Notes: generated from the letters alone by a model not told the origin. A stretch of 60,407 nt of DNA from JACQFK01 sp041482015 (GCA_041482015.1 JBGPCZ010000011.1:1-60407); one strand, 5' to 3'. Positions 42,101 to 50,841 are shown, numbered from the stretch's first letter. A program made the numbers and translations.

Positions 42101-44124
42101 TCGAGCTGCTCGTACGCCCAGAAGAGCGTGCGAGCGGGCGACGCCGAGCGCCTCCCGAACCGGCGGAAGCGGTTGCGGAGGAAGAGGATCGCCTGGGCCG
42201 TCTGCCGGAGGTGGCGCGCGGCGATGAAGTACGACTCCGCGTAGGACTCGTTCCGGTCCTCGAGGCAGGCCGCGAATCGGTAGAGGTCCAGGGCGGCGTC
42301 GCGCTCCGCGCGGTTCCAGAGGATCCCCGCGAGGACGTGGAAGGTCTCGGCGTCGCGCGGGTTGGCGCGGATCGACTGGAGGCAGAGCCGCCCCGCCTCG
42401 TCGTGCCGCCGGGCGTCGGCCGAGAGCTCACGCGCGTACTGCTGCAGGAAGATCGGGTGGGCCCCCTCCTTGTCGCACTGCTCCCGCAGGAGCGCGAGCC
42501 GCTCCTCCCGCCGCCCCATCTCCCGCAGGTGCGCGAGCTTCGAGAGCCGGAGGTTCGCGTCGTCCGGGAAAAGCTTGAGGAGTTCCTCCGTGCACGCGAG
42601 CTGCGTCACGCGGTCGGCGTCGTAGGCCGCGAGGGTGCGCCTCCCCCAGAGCGCGAGCCGGTGGCCGGGCGCGCGGGCCGCGAGCGACTCCTGCGCCCGC
42701 GCGGCCTCCTCGCGATCGTGCCGCTCGAGCGAACCCAAAAGGCGGTACAGGTCGTCGTAGAGCTCGGCCTCCGGCAGCGCCACGCCGTCCACGACCGCGG
42801 CCTGGTCCTTCGGGACGAGGAGCATCCCCCGAGGACCGCACGACCTATAGCGGTCGAACATCTCGGGGTCGAGGAACTCCCCCCAGTTGCGCTCGTACGG
42901 GTCGCGCACGAGCAGGGTGCGGCGCAGGCTGTCGTAGCCGATCAGGGCCTGGAGGTGCGCGTTGCCGGGCTCGACGGTCGTGAACGTAAAGGGCACACGG
43001 CGGTCCAGGAGAGCGGCCGCGCTCTCCCACGTGACCGTGAACTCGCGCGCGATCCATCCGTTCTCCTCCGCCCAGCGGCGCTCGCTGTGGGCCGGCGTGC
43101 CGTCGTAGCAGATGCGCTCCGCGACGGCCAGGTGTTCGGCGGGCATCGTCCAGAAGCGGCTGATCGCCGAGAGCGTCGCGGGCGCGCAGGTCACGTGGTG
43201 CTGGCGCACGAAACCGACGGGGAGGAGGACGCGGCGCGCGGGGCCGGCCTCCTTCTTCAGGTTTTCCGCGAGTCGCGTGTAGAACGGAGTGTCGGCCGCG
43301 GGGGCGTGCTCGGCGGCGCGGGCGCGATCGCCCGCGTAGTAGGCGAGGTCGGACCGGCGCGCGGCGAGCCAGCGGACGCCCTCCTTCTCGAGAAGGGGCG
43401 AGAGCTCCGCGAACCGCTCGATGCTCGCGGCGGCCTCGGCGTAAAGCCCGAGCTCGGTCTCGAGCGCGGCGAGCTGGCCCACCACCGAGCCGCTCTCGAG
43501 GCGGCCCGCGGCCTCGCGGAGGAAATCGAGCGCCTCGCGGTCGCGATCGAGAAGCTGCAGGAGGTGGGCCGCGGCCTGCACGGCGGGACGGTACCACGGG
43601 CGCAGCCCGAGGGAGCGCCGCGCGGCGGCGAGCGCCTCCTCGTAGCGGTCCTCGAGCTCGAGGATGCGGGCGCGCTCCACCTCGATCCAGACACGGTCGG
43701 GCGCGATCTCTTCGGCGCGCGCGAGCCACTGGTCGGCGGTGTCGAAATCGCGAAGCGTCGCCATCACCTCGGCGACGAGCGCAAAGAGGTCGCCGCGGTG
43801 ACGGGGAGCCACGTCCTTGAACTCGCCGCCCGGCCGGAGCGCCTCCCACGCGGCGAGCGGGCCGCGCCGGTCGAGAAGCGCGTAGGCGTGGTAGTAGAGC
43901 GCCTCGGGATGGGCGCGGTCGGCCCGCCACGTCGTCATGTGGAGCGCGCAGGCGAGGCGGCGCGCGCCGATGTTCCCCGCGAGCCGGCCCGCCATGATGC
44001 GCGCGGCCGTCCCCGTCCATCCGTGGAACGGCCCGTACCGCGTCGCGATCCCGTGCGCCTGGAGGTAAAGCCCCCGGTCGTAGAGATCCCGGATGCGCTC
44101 CAGTTCGGTGTCGGCGATGTCCAT
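39175..44124 (-). CDS. Giant TPR protein with embedded C39-like peptidase domain
   Basis: A 1649-aa protein with no signal peptide. The ATG at 44124 (MDIADTELERI) is chosen because the frame upstream is shadow sequence of the FecR gene. TPR-like helix pairs fill residues 1-290 and ~440-1649, with repeated units of the type AWARGELALLFARERRLDEAFEEADAAY. Between them (~300-440) is a papain-fold C39-like domain: RQHHVTCAPATL with catalytic Cys313 preceded by the oxyanion Gln at -5, His390 in GNAHLQALIGYD, and Asp in LLVRDPYE. The catalytic set is complete. C39 enzymes cut leader peptides after Gly-Gly in bacteriocin export, but here no ABC transporter is attached, so the substrate is unknown. 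The FecR/sigma genes lie upstream on the same strand. Confidence 0.92.
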   Translation of the reverse strand: MDIADTELERIRDLYDRGLYLQAHGIATRYGPFHGWTGTAARIMAGRLAGNIGARRLACALHMTTWRADRAHPEALYYHAYALLDRRGPLAAWEALRPGGEFKDVAPRHRGDLFALVAEVMATLRDFDTADQWLARAEEIAPDRVWIEVERARILELEDRYEEALAAARRSLGLRPWYRPAVQAAAHLLQLLDRDREALDFLREAAGRLESGSVVGQLAALETELGLYAEAAASIERFAELSPLLEKEGVRWLAARRSDLAYYAGDRARAAEHAPAADTPFYTRLAENLKKEAGPARRVLLPVGFVRQHHVTCAPATLSAISRFWTMPAEHLAVAERICYDGTPAHSERRWAEENGWIAREFTVTWESAAALLDRRVPFTFTTVEPGNAHLQALIGYDSLRRTLLVRDPYERNWGEFLDPEMFDRYRSCGPRGMLLVPKDQAAVVDGVALPEAELYDDLYRLLGSLERHDREEAARAQESLAARAPGHRLALWGRRTLAAYDADRVTQLACTEELLKLFPDDANLRLSKLAHLREMGRREERLALLREQCDKEGAHPIFLQQYARELSADARRHDEAGRLCLQSIRANPRDAETFHVLAGILWNRAERDAALDLYRFAACLEDRNESYAESYFIAARHLRQTAQAILFLRNRFRRFGRRSASPARTLFWAYEQLDRTGEAFEILEEALKLRPEDGELMLFAADAHARSGNPDRAGALLKAAEGRSHRGSWLRTSAHLAANRGELRATLELWRSIGEVEPLAMDAHANAARLLAETEGRAAACDHLRRLADRFPHHAGIHRLWIEWLREGEAADHEAACRRLIAINPDDAWARGELALLFARERRLDEAFEEADAAYRLDPSDPSTYTVRAAVCSAAGKVQAASEACRQSIRLSVDWEPALRDLVRGAATVAARREALAFIRAELIRQVIFGDGLLTYRDLAKDTLEPEELLAQLREAVGARPDLWHAWAAMVRQWAEMNRLDEALDLARKATERFPLVPKLWVDLAFVHRLKGDAAGVRAALEQALRINPSWGLASRELASAHERVGDFAGAKAVLEQAVARSPLDPYTHERLAEVLWRLGEKDAAVARMEKLVGVEPGYEDAWSTLAGWASELGRPERPLTLARGLAARRAGDAQSWLVLARILDRPEDLEERLAALGKAAELDPRGTEARDLRAMLLAEAGRFDEALAACGGVEAPLPLRGRAAWIEAERGRRKSAIERMRSLVAEDPSYTWGWVRVADWCREEEMNEVYLEAAKAIQRLAPQRGLSFGYLGDAKLRTGDRAGAKADFARAMELAPDYELAGTSLFDLQVEDGEIERAEATLKILRVQVGGSTVAARAVRLAAKRKDEAAAALAFREICATANADPWAFDAAGKAMREAGWGAVEERVVREELAKPGVPPFSAVHWVRACTGRGGWAECRDGLAAFGDRPELWSGAAGEYLEALAKARRKEELRAFLKEERKRIESSDLAWGCGGYALMELGWEPESVEWHAGWKERKGAKPWMLLNVVSGLRTAGRIGEAKVVGEAALRLPPDHATVPHRLWLAFDAALDGDATGAAVAGESDPGPLDPFYRCLRGMIQAILAARKEGFREAVGLLRKAVACMPKYDEDHVMLAAYRLTVRRIARERGGVSGALWGWFRCAFAVGS

Positions 44125-44216
44125 AAGGTCGGGTGAGGCTGATAGTACCACCCTGACGTCCGGGGTGGGGCGGGGATTCCCTTTCCTTGAACCGCCGGGG
44201 CCTCCCGGGGTTCGGG

Positions 44217-46011
44217 CTATTTCGCGCGCGCCGGCGCCGGGCCGGCCTTGAAGTGCTGCACGACCTCGTCGACCGGCAGCGCGCGGCTGTAGATCGCGAC
44301 GAGGTAGTAGGCGCCCAGCCAAGGCTGGCCGCCCTCGGTCGAGGGCTCGTCGGCCAGCGACAGCCTGTATTCCTTCGACCACTTGGAGAAATCGCCGCCC
44401 AGCGCCTGGTGGCCGCGCTCGACGCCGTCCACGAAGAAGATCGACTGGCCCGAGCGCGTGCGCGTGACCATGAGGTGGGTCAGCCCCGCCTTCACCGTCC
44501 CCTCGTCGGACATGAACGCGGGCATGCCGTTCTCGTTCGTCGACGTCGTGCGGAGGCGGAGCGCGAAGCGCGAATGCGACGGACCCTTGTCCTCGCCCTG
44601 CCCGAGCATGAACGCGCGGACCGACGGGTTGGCCGAAAGCGAGAGGATCCGCGCCGGCCCCGCCTGGACCGCCGTCGCGGGCGTGATCCACGCCTCGACC
44701 GTGATCTCGTGTGACCTCCGGCAGGCTTCCGCGATCCGCGTCGCCGGACCCTGCGAGACGAGCGCCGTCGGCGCGTGGACGAGCAGGCCGCGCGGGAGCC
44801 AGCGGATCGCCGCCTCGTCGCGCGCCTTGAGGTCGACCGCGTCGCCCGCGCCGGAGACGTCCTCGATCACCCCGCCCTTGCCCTCGTTGAACAGGTAGAG
44901 CGCCTCGAGGTCGATCGTCGAGCGGCCCTTGAGGAGCACCGCGGGCCGCAGGGCCTTGAGCACGAAGTCGGCGGTGTCGGCCGCCGCCGTCGCGGCGTGG
45001 CCGGCGACGACGTCGAGGATCGCGCCGTCCTTGTGACGCGAGAAACGGACGAGCCCTTCCTTCACCTGGAGCTTCGTCGCCTTCGCCTCCGCCGTCACGA
45101 CGAACTTCGTGCCGACGATCGTGAGGTCCGCCGACGGCGTCGTCAGCCGCATCGGCGCGCCCGAGGGCTGTCGCGCCACGTCGGCGCTCAGGGTCCCCTG
45201 CGCGAGCAGCGCCTGTTTCTGCGGGAGCTCCACGATGTCGCGGAGCGCCGCGTCGGAGGAGAGATCGAGGCGCGAGCCGTCCGCGAAGACGAACGACACG
45301 GAGCTGTCGCGCACCGTCTGGATTCCCTGGAGGGGCGAGAGCTCCTGCCCCGCCTTCGCCTCCGTCCGCGCCTTCCCGCTCAGGACAAAGACCTGCCCCT
45401 GGACCTGCTCCAACCGCCCCATTCGCACGATCGTCGCGGACTTCCGCTCCCCGACGGGTGCGGGCTCCGGTTTCTTCTCGACGGGGGGCGCCTCCGACGG
45501 AGGCGGCACCGGGATCTCGTAACGCTTCTCGGGCTCCGGCGTTGGACGCGGCTCCTCGCGGGGCGGCGTCTCCGGGGGCCGCGGCGGCGCGGGCGGAACT
45601 TCGGGCCGCGGCGGGGGCGGCCCCTGGACCTTCGCCTGGGGAGTCTCTTCCACCGGCGAGCGGGTCGAGGCCGGACGCGAGAGGACGGCGGCGAGCAGGA
45701 TCGCCAGCAGCGCGGCGGCCGCCGCGAGGCCCGTGATCCAAGGCGTGCGATCCGTTCCGGGCGCGCGGCGCATCACGACCGGGATGCGGCGCGACGTCCT
45801 CGAATCGACAAGAGTCTCCTGGCTCCGGAGCTCGTGGAGTTCCGCGTCGAACTGCGACGCCTCCGCGAACGCACGACGCGCCTCCTCCGATCCGCGGAGG
45901 AGATCCAGGAACGCACGCTCTTCAGCGGCGGAGAGGTGGCGCTCAGTAGAGCAGCGTCCACGCCCGGAACTCGTCGGGCTGCTCGACCGGGTGCGGCGCG
46001 CGCGTGCTCAT
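44217..46011 (-). CDS. FecR-domain, LamG-like anti-sigma-type membrane protein with a frameshift
   Basis: The gene starts at the ATG at 46011, which overlaps the sigma-factor stop (ATGA), but the frame (MSTRAPHPVEQ...WTLLY) meets TGA at 45943-45945. Skipping one base continues seamlessly as ERHLSAAEERAFLDLLRG, a typical anti-sigma N-terminal helix pattern, into the long frame that runs to 44217. The repaired product is 597 aa: cytoplasmic anti-sigma-like part, one membrane helix (WITGLAAAAALLAILLAAVLS), a Pro/Glu-rich spacer, a FecR domain (VQGQVFVLSGKARTEAKAGQ, TPSADLTIVGTKF), and a LamG/concanavalin-like C-terminal domain (HEITVEAWITP, FFVDGVERG). If the frameshift is real, translation could restart at the internal ATG at 45776, losing the anti-sigma part. 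Confidence 0.8.
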
Positions 46012-46544
46012 GTCACGGAACTCCTGGCCACGCACTTCCGGAGCGCGTGGTGGACCCGGCTGAGTGCGACGTACGCGCCCTGGGTGGTCGTCCCGATGCG
46101 GTCGGCGAGCGCCTTCCCCGAGAGGAGGCCGTCGTACCGCAGGCTGAGCAGGCGGCGCGCCCGCTCCTGGAGCTTCTCGATGCACGAGCGGAGAGCGTTG
46201 AGCCTCCACGGTTCGTCGGGTCGCGCGCTCCGTTCCCACGCGGCGTCGAGCGCGTCGACGAGCTCCGGCGAAAGCGAGGCGCCCAGGCGCTGGCTCTTTT
46301 CGATCGCGGCGAGGGCGGCGTGGCGCGCGGCCTTCAGGAAGTAGCCCTCGAGCCCGCGGCCCGCCTCGATTTCGTCCTTTCGCCGGACCATCGTGAGGCA
46401 GACTTCCTGGAACACGTCCTCCGCGAGCGCGAAATCGCGGACGAGGGCCCGGATGTACGAGAGGAGCCACGCGCGGCTGCTGAGCAGCCGGCTCAGCACC
46501 TCTTCGCCGGGGTTCTCGGGACGGCCGGAGCGCGCCATGGTCAT
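46008..46544 (-). CDS. ECF sigma factor (planctomycete/verrucomicrobial type)
   Basis: A 178-aa sigma-70 family factor. Region 2 is LAEDVFQEVCLTMVRRKDEIEAG followed by GYFLKAARHAALAAI (-10 recognition); region 4 is LLSLRYDGLLSGKALADRIGTTTQGAYVALSRVHHALRKC (-35 recognition, HTH at ~135-165). It belongs to the group in Planctomycetes and Verrucomicrobia that partners with FecR/LamG membrane proteins, as here. GGGAG sits just before the ATG at 46544. The stop overlaps the start of the FecR-type gene, the normal sigma/anti-sigma coupling. It should be released by an extracytoplasmic signal and transcribe an unknown target set. Confidence 0.92.
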   Translation of the reverse strand: MTMARSGRPENPGEEVLSRLLSSRAWLLSYIRALVRDFALAEDVFQEVCLTMVRRKDEIEAGRGLEGYFLKAARHAALAAIEKSQRLGASLSPELVDALDAAWERSARPDEPWRLNALRSCIEKLQERARRLLSLRYDGLLSGKALADRIGTTTQGAYVALSRVHHALRKCVARSSVT

Positions 46545-46608
46545 GAATCTCCCATGGGGAAAAGGGGCGGACCCCCTCGGATCTTAACCGAAACCGTATT
46601 ATTCATGG

Positions 46609-47691
46609 ATGAGGATTCACGCGGTGGCGCTCCTCCTGGCGGCCTTCGTTCCGCAGGAGAAACCCGACCCGGCGGCCCTCGTCGCCCAGGGGGTCCGCGA
46701 ACTCGTCGCGATGCAGGAGGACGGGGGCGCGTGGCCCTACGAGGGGGTCTACCGCGTGAAGGGCGAGATCCCCGTGGGCTATCGCGTAGGCGGCACGGCG
46801 ATCGTCGCCGGCACGCTCCTCCTGGCCGCACCCGGCGACCGGGACGCGAAGGCGGCGTTCGAGCGCGGGCTCACGTGCGTGCTCGACGGCCTCGGCCACC
46901 CGCTCCTCGAGCCGTCGACCGAGGAGGCGTACGACGTCCGCGTCTGGGCCCACGCGAGCGCGCTCGAATTCCTCTGCCACGTGCGCGCCTCGAAGGCGGG
47001 CGGCGACCGAGCGAAGGACGTCGACGCGTGGATCCCGAAGCTCGTGAAGACGCTCGCGACGGAGGAACTCGCGGGCGGCGGCTGGAACTACGCGGGCCGC
47101 TCGGCGCCCGCGAGCTTCGTGACGTCGCCGGTCGTCCAGTCGCTCCTCTGGGCACGCGGCCAGGGCTTCGAGGTCCCCGACGACCTTCTGAAGCGGGCCC
47201 GGAAGTCCCTCGAGCGCGGCCGCGCGAAGAACGGCGCGTTCCTCTACAGCGGCCAGTTCAAGGAGGGCGAGTCGGGCTACACGAGCGACCAGCTTCCCGG
47301 ATCGATCGCGCGCTCGGCCGGCTGCGAGACGACGCTCCTCCTCCTGGGCGGCGGCTCGGTCGACGCGGCGAAGGCGGCGATCGACGCGTTCCACGAGCAC
47401 TGGCAGGCGCTGGAGGACCGGCGGAAAAAGACGGGCACGCACATCGGACCGTACAAGATCGCGCCCTACTACTTCTACTATGGCCACTTCCACGCGGCGC
47501 AGGCGATCGGGATGCTGCCGGAGAAGGACCGGCTGAAGGAGCGGGAGCGGCTGCTCGCGACGATCCTCAAGACGCGCGACGCCGACGGGACGTGGAACGA
47601 CCGCGTCTTCCCCCGCTCGCGGAGCTACGGGACGGCGATGATCGTCCGCGCGCTCCTCCCCGCGGTCCCAACCCCTCCCGCTCTAAAATAA
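46609..47691 (+). CDS. Secreted prenyltransferase/squalene-cyclase-like alpha-toroid protein
   Basis: A 360-aa protein with a short signal peptide (residues 1-13, ALLLAAFVPQEK). The body consists of helix repeats with QEDGGAWPYEG, GGGWNYAGR and TRDADGTWNDR turns, the QxxDGxW type seen in terpene cyclases and prenyltransferase beta subunits. No DCTAE or DXDD catalytic motif is visible, so it is probably a non-catalytic alpha/alpha-toroid, a family common and uncharacterised in planctomycetes. A TATTAT lies six nt before the ATG and there is no Shine-Dalgarno, suggesting a leaderless mRNA. It is divergent from the ECF sigma gene across 64 bp. Confidence 0.85.
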   Translation: MRIHAVALLLAAFVPQEKPDPAALVAQGVRELVAMQEDGGAWPYEGVYRVKGEIPVGYRVGGTAIVAGTLLLAAPGDRDAKAAFERGLTCVLDGLGHPLLEPSTEEAYDVRVWAHASALEFLCHVRASKAGGDRAKDVDAWIPKLVKTLATEELAGGGWNYAGRSAPASFVTSPVVQSLLWARGQGFEVPDDLLKRARKSLERGRAKNGAFLYSGQFKEGESGYTSDQLPGSIARSAGCETTLLLLGGGSVDAAKAAIDAFHEHWQALEDRRKKTGTHIGPYKIAPYYFYYGHFHAAQAIGMLPEKDRLKERERLLATILKTRDADGTWNDRVFPRSRSYGTAMIVRALLPAVPTPPALK

Positions 47692-47701
47692 TCGCGCGCG
47701 T

Positions 47702-48331
47702 CTATTTTATGAGCCGGCGGAATTCCTCGATCACCGCGGCGCTCCCGTCATGGAAGACCTTGAGGTCCTCGGGGCGGTCGAGGCCGCGCTCCACGAGCAC
47801 CGTCGCGCCGTGCGGGGCCACCTGCAGCCGCGCGCGGGCGTTGACCGCCTTGTCGAGCTCGCGGAGCCGCCCCACCAGCCCGGGCGTCGCCACTTTCCGC
47901 GCGAACGCCTCGTCGGACGCGAAGACCTTGTAATCGGCCGCCACGCCCGGATCGTCGGGCTGGACGGCGCGGAGGTTCTTCGCCTGGAGCGCCTTCGCGG
48001 CGTCCTGGACGGGGATGACCGTGAGCGCGTGGGGCGACGTGAGCGTCACCGTGAATTTCGCGACGTCGATCTCCGCGACCTGCGGCGCGCGCGTGGCCAG
48101 GAGCGCCAGGCGGCCCGAGGGCGTCTCGAGCGCCGGGCCCCGGACGATCGACCCGCCCAGCGCGAACGCGGCGGACTGGAGCCGCTTCAGGATATCCTCT
48201 CCGGCCAGGCCGCCCGCCCGCTCGAAGGATCGGGAGGCCGACGTCCTCTTCACGAATCCTGCAAGGACGACCCCGAGGATGACGACCAGGACAACCGCGG
48301 CGACGATCGCGACGGGGAGCATCATGGACAT
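47702..48331 (-). CDS. Membrane-anchored protein of unknown function (209 aa)
   Basis: The start at 48331 (MSMMLPVA) is chosen because a membrane anchor begins at once: residues 4-27 (MLPVAIVAAVVLVVILGVVLAGFV) with basic residues after. The soluble part is alpha/beta: a strand region GGSIVRGPALETPSGRLALLA, IDVAKFTVTLTSPHALTVIP, then a segment of the form AADYKVFASDEAFARKVATPGLVGRLREL and a final strand-helix. This layout, a small membrane anchor plus a domain that compares a 'current value' with a limit, recalls DUF3137-type proteins, but I cannot confirm it. It follows the 506-aa gene by 17 nt on the same strand. Confidence 0.7.
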   Translation of the reverse strand: MSMMLPVAIVAAVVLVVILGVVLAGFVKRTSASRSFERAGGLAGEDILKRLQSAAFALGGSIVRGPALETPSGRLALLATRAPQVAEIDVAKFTVTLTSPHALTVIPVQDAAKALQAKNLRAVQPDDPGVAADYKVFASDEAFARKVATPGLVGRLRELDKAVNARARLQVAPHGATVLVERGLDRPEDLKVFHDGSAAVIEEFRRLIK

Positions 48332-48348
48332 CCCGGCATCCCTCCGGC

Positions 48349-49869
48349 CTACTTCTTCTCCGGCTTGTCCGGCCCGCGGGCGGCGGACTCCCACTTCTTG
48401 TCCTTGTCCATCCCCTTCCAGATCCACGTGCCCGCGCCCTTGATCTCGAGCGTGAGGTCGAACCGCGGGTCGAACCCCGTACCGTCCGACCGGACGAACG
48501 CCACCCAGAGCTCGTTCGCCTTCTTGTCGCAGGCGATCGTGTTGTCGGAGACGCTCTTCGAGTTGATCTTCGAGGCCTCGCCGTTCCACTGCTCCTTGGT
48601 GATGTTGCGCTGCACCTTTTTCCAGGGCTCCTGCCCGTTGTAGACCACGAAGTTCATCAGGGGCGTGGGCTGGAACGTCGCGCCCTTCTCGTCCGTGAAG
48701 ACGAGTTTCAGGATGAACGTGTCGCCGGTGTATTTCGTCGCCTGCCCCTGGCGGAACGAGATGCCCTCGACCATCATCACGCCGCGGAGCTCCACCTTGA
48801 CGCCGCTCTTGTCGTCGACCTGCGGCTTCTCCGGCTTTACCGGGTCGGGCAGCTTCGCCTGCTTGCCCTCCACTTTCTTCGAGTCCGTCCGCTTCGCGGA
48901 GGCCAGCGACGGCGCGGTCGCGGCGGCCGCCGAGGGCACGGCCTCCGAGTACGCGAGGCCGAACGTGCAGTCGTCGAAGGGCGGGCAGTCGGGCACGTAG
49001 AACTCAAAGGGGAAGGACTGCCCGCTCTTGAGGGCGCCCTGGATCGAGTACGGCGCGTCGGTCTTCCCGAGCTTGAACGTCGCGACCACCTTCTCGACCG
49101 CCATCGCCTGCCCGTTCCGCACGACGCCGGAGATCCGCGCCCAGCCGTCGGTGAGCCGGACGATCCGGACGCCGGTGAGCACCAGCTGCTTGGAGTCGGG
49201 CGGGGCGTCGATCAGCGCCATCCGCTCCGCGCCGCCCCACGCGATCCCCGACTGGACCGAGGTGAAATCGGGCGCGCGCGGGACCGTCACCTCGTACGTG
49301 TCCTCGCCCCCGCCCGCCACCTGGCGTTCGAGCCGGACGTGGATCCGCAGCGTGGCGGCGCCCGACGTGTCGAGGAAGGAGACCACCGCCGTTGGCTCGT
49401 CCGCGGCGACCTCCCCCGCGTTGCGGACGACGAGGGTCACCTTGGCCGTGCCGGCGGAGGCCTCGGCGGAGCAGGAGACGACGGAGAGCTTCGCCGGCTC
49501 GGAGCTCTTGAGCGTCGGGAACGGCGCCGCCTCGTTCCCGTTGTAGACCCGCGTCCGCCCGCCCGCCTCGACGTAAACCTCGTACCGCGTGAAATTCGGG
49601 ACCTGCTCGGCGACCAGCCTGAACGCGGAGCTCGCACCCGCGGCGATCTTTCCGAGCCGCACGGTCTTCGACCGCCGCAGCTCCTTGTCGAGGTCGTAGT
49701 AGATCGCGGTGACGGAGACGGCCGGCAGCTCTTCCTTCCCCGGGTTGGAGAGGACCGCCTCGGCGTCGACCTTGTGCTCGATGCGCTCGCGCGCGAACTC
49801 GAACTTCTTGAAGACAGGCGCACCGGGATCCTGCAGCGCCACCACCAGCATCAGGATCCCGCTCACCAT
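48349..49869 (-). CDS. Exported protein with repeated immunoglobulin-like (CARDB/FxLYD-type) domains
   Basis: A 506-aa protein with a weak signal segment (MVSGILMLVVALQDPGAP) and GGAG near the ATG. It consists of beta-sandwich units: FEFARERIEHKVDAEAVLSNPGKEEL, then VSCSAEASAGTAKVTLVVRNAGEVAADEP (CARDB-like), then LTGVRIVRLTDGWARISGVVRNGQAMAVEKVVATF (FxLYD-like), and a last module from ~365 (VELRGVMMVEGISFRQG). A Pro/Lys-rich linker (PDPVKPEKPQVDDK) precedes the last unit, and the C-terminus is charged. It has no catalytic motif. Such proteins usually work as extracytoplasmic scaffolds. I have no specific function. The upstream region carries a degenerate CT/GT-rich repeat tract. Confidence 0.75.
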   Translation of the reverse strand: MVSGILMLVVALQDPGAPVFKKFEFARERIEHKVDAEAVLSNPGKEELPAVSVTAIYYDLDKELRRSKTVRLGKIAAGASSAFRLVAEQVPNFTRYEVYVEAGGRTRVYNGNEAAPFPTLKSSEPAKLSVVSCSAEASAGTAKVTLVVRNAGEVAADEPTAVVSFLDTSGAATLRIHVRLERQVAGGGEDTYEVTVPRAPDFTSVQSGIAWGGAERMALIDAPPDSKQLVLTGVRIVRLTDGWARISGVVRNGQAMAVEKVVATFKLGKTDAPYSIQGALKSGQSFPFEFYVPDCPPFDDCTFGLAYSEAVPSAAAATAPSLASAKRTDSKKVEGKQAKLPDPVKPEKPQVDDKSGVKVELRGVMMVEGISFRQGQATKYTGDTFILKLVFTDEKGATFQPTPLMNFVVYNGQEPWKKVQRNITKEQWNGEASKINSKSVSDNTIACDKKANELWVAFVRSDGTGFDPRFDLTLEIKGAGTWIWKGMDKDKKWESAARGPDKPEKK

Positions 49870-49893
49870 GTCTCCACTCCTAACAAATCCGAT

Positions 49894-49935
49894 TCTTCTC
49901 CGTGTCTTTGTGTCTCTGTGGTTTTCTTCTCTTTC
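49894..49935. repeat. GTGTCT/GTGTCT/CTGTGG-type degenerate intergenic repeat
   Basis: The spacer between the ThuA gene and the next minus-strand gene contains GTGTCTTTGTGTCTCTGTGG, three degenerate copies of a 7-8-base unit, embedded in a T/C-rich tract. Sequences of this kind recur between genes in many environmental bacteria; no function is known to me. Confidence 0.55.
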
Positions 49936-50802
49936 TTACGTCCTCTTCCCCGTCCAGAGCACCCCGTTGTGGATGATCTTGAGATTCTCCTCCTGCTGGA
50001 AGACCGGGAAGGTCTCGTGGCCGGGACGGAAGTAGAAGACGCGGCCCTGGCCCACCTGCCAGCAGCAGCCCGCGCGGAATTTCTCGCCCTTGTCCCAGGT
50101 CTCGAAGAAGACCACGGTGTCGGGCTCGGGCACGGTGAAGAGCTCGTTGTACATCTCGGTTTTCTTGATGTCGAACTTCGCGGGCAGGCCCTTCGCGATC
50201 GGGTGGTCCGGCGCCTTCGTCTCCACGTGGCTCGGCAGGCCGTCGCCCCGCACGCCGCCCAGCCCGCAGTCGGGCGCCGTCACCGTGATCACGATCTTCC
50301 CGTCCTTCTCCTCGCGCGAAACCTCCGCGGGCTTGCCGAGCTTCGGCTGCTTCACGAACTCGACCCGCGCGCGCTCGGCCTCGGGCAGCTTCGCGAGGAC
50401 GTCCTGCTTCAGCCGCTCGTACATCGCGGCGCGGAACGGCTTCGAGTAGTGCGCGGAATGGACCGGCATCAGGCCGCACTTCCCCGCCTTCACCCGCTCG
50501 ATGATCCGCGCGACCGGCTTGTCGGCGACCTGCCCGTGCTTCTGGTGGCCCCACCAGATGACGACGTCGGCCCAGTCGATGGTCTCGTCGGTCAGCCCCT
50601 GCTCGGGGTCCTTGAGGCCCACCGACTTCACCTCGATGCCGTCCTGCTTCTTCAGGTACTCGGCCAGGTGGTTCCCGAGGTAATTCGGGTAGACCTCTTT
50701 CTGGGCCTCCTGCTGCTCGTCCCAGATCAGCACCTTGAGCGGCGCCCGGCCGGGGGCGGACATGGCGAGCGAGAGCAGCATCAGCGGCACGAAGCGTTTC
50801 AT
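49936..50802 (-). CDS. Secreted ThuA-domain protein
   Basis: A 288-aa exported protein: signal peptide 1-20 (LMLLSLAMSAPGRA) followed by one ThuA domain, a class-I glutamine-amidotransferase-like fold used in sugar metabolism genes. Visible parts are KVLIWDEQQEAQKEVYPNYLGNHLAEYL, WADVVIWWGHQKHGQV, CGLMPVHSAHYSKPF (in the position of the nucleophile elbow), PDHPIAKGLP, ELFTVPEPDTVVFFETW and GRVFYFRPGHETFPVF. The substrate is unknown; the VxxVHSAHYS and FRPGHE His residues could be catalytic. It is a third ThuA domain in the window, distinct in sequence from the two in the 1613-aa protein. The YdcZ-like transporter gene is 39 nt upstream. Confidence 0.9.
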   Translation of the reverse strand: MKRFVPLMLLSLAMSAPGRAPLKVLIWDEQQEAQKEVYPNYLGNHLAEYLKKQDGIEVKSVGLKDPEQGLTDETIDWADVVIWWGHQKHGQVADKPVARIIERVKAGKCGLMPVHSAHYSKPFRAAMYERLKQDVLAKLPEAERARVEFVKQPKLGKPAEVSREEKDGKIVITVTAPDCGLGGVRGDGLPSHVETKAPDHPIAKGLPAKFDIKKTEMYNELFTVPEPDTVVFFETWDKGEKFRAGCCWQVGQGRVFYFRPGHETFPVFQQEENLKIIHNGVLWTGKRT

Positions 50803-50841
50803 GGATTCCTCCGCATGGGTGACCCTATTAGTACGCCGGAC

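Noticed and set aside
39175..45741. A 2188-codon open frame on the minus strand
   Set aside because: Only the part from the ATG at 44124 has normal protein composition and TPR motifs. The first ~540 codons are Gly/Arg/Ala/Pro-rich shadow of the FecR gene.
45940..45950. Programmed +1 frameshift in the FecR gene, as in prfB
   Set aside because: The stop is preceded by UAC, and the P-site tRNA could not re-pair well one base forward. There is no upstream Shine-Dalgarno at the needed spacing. Error or mutation is simpler.
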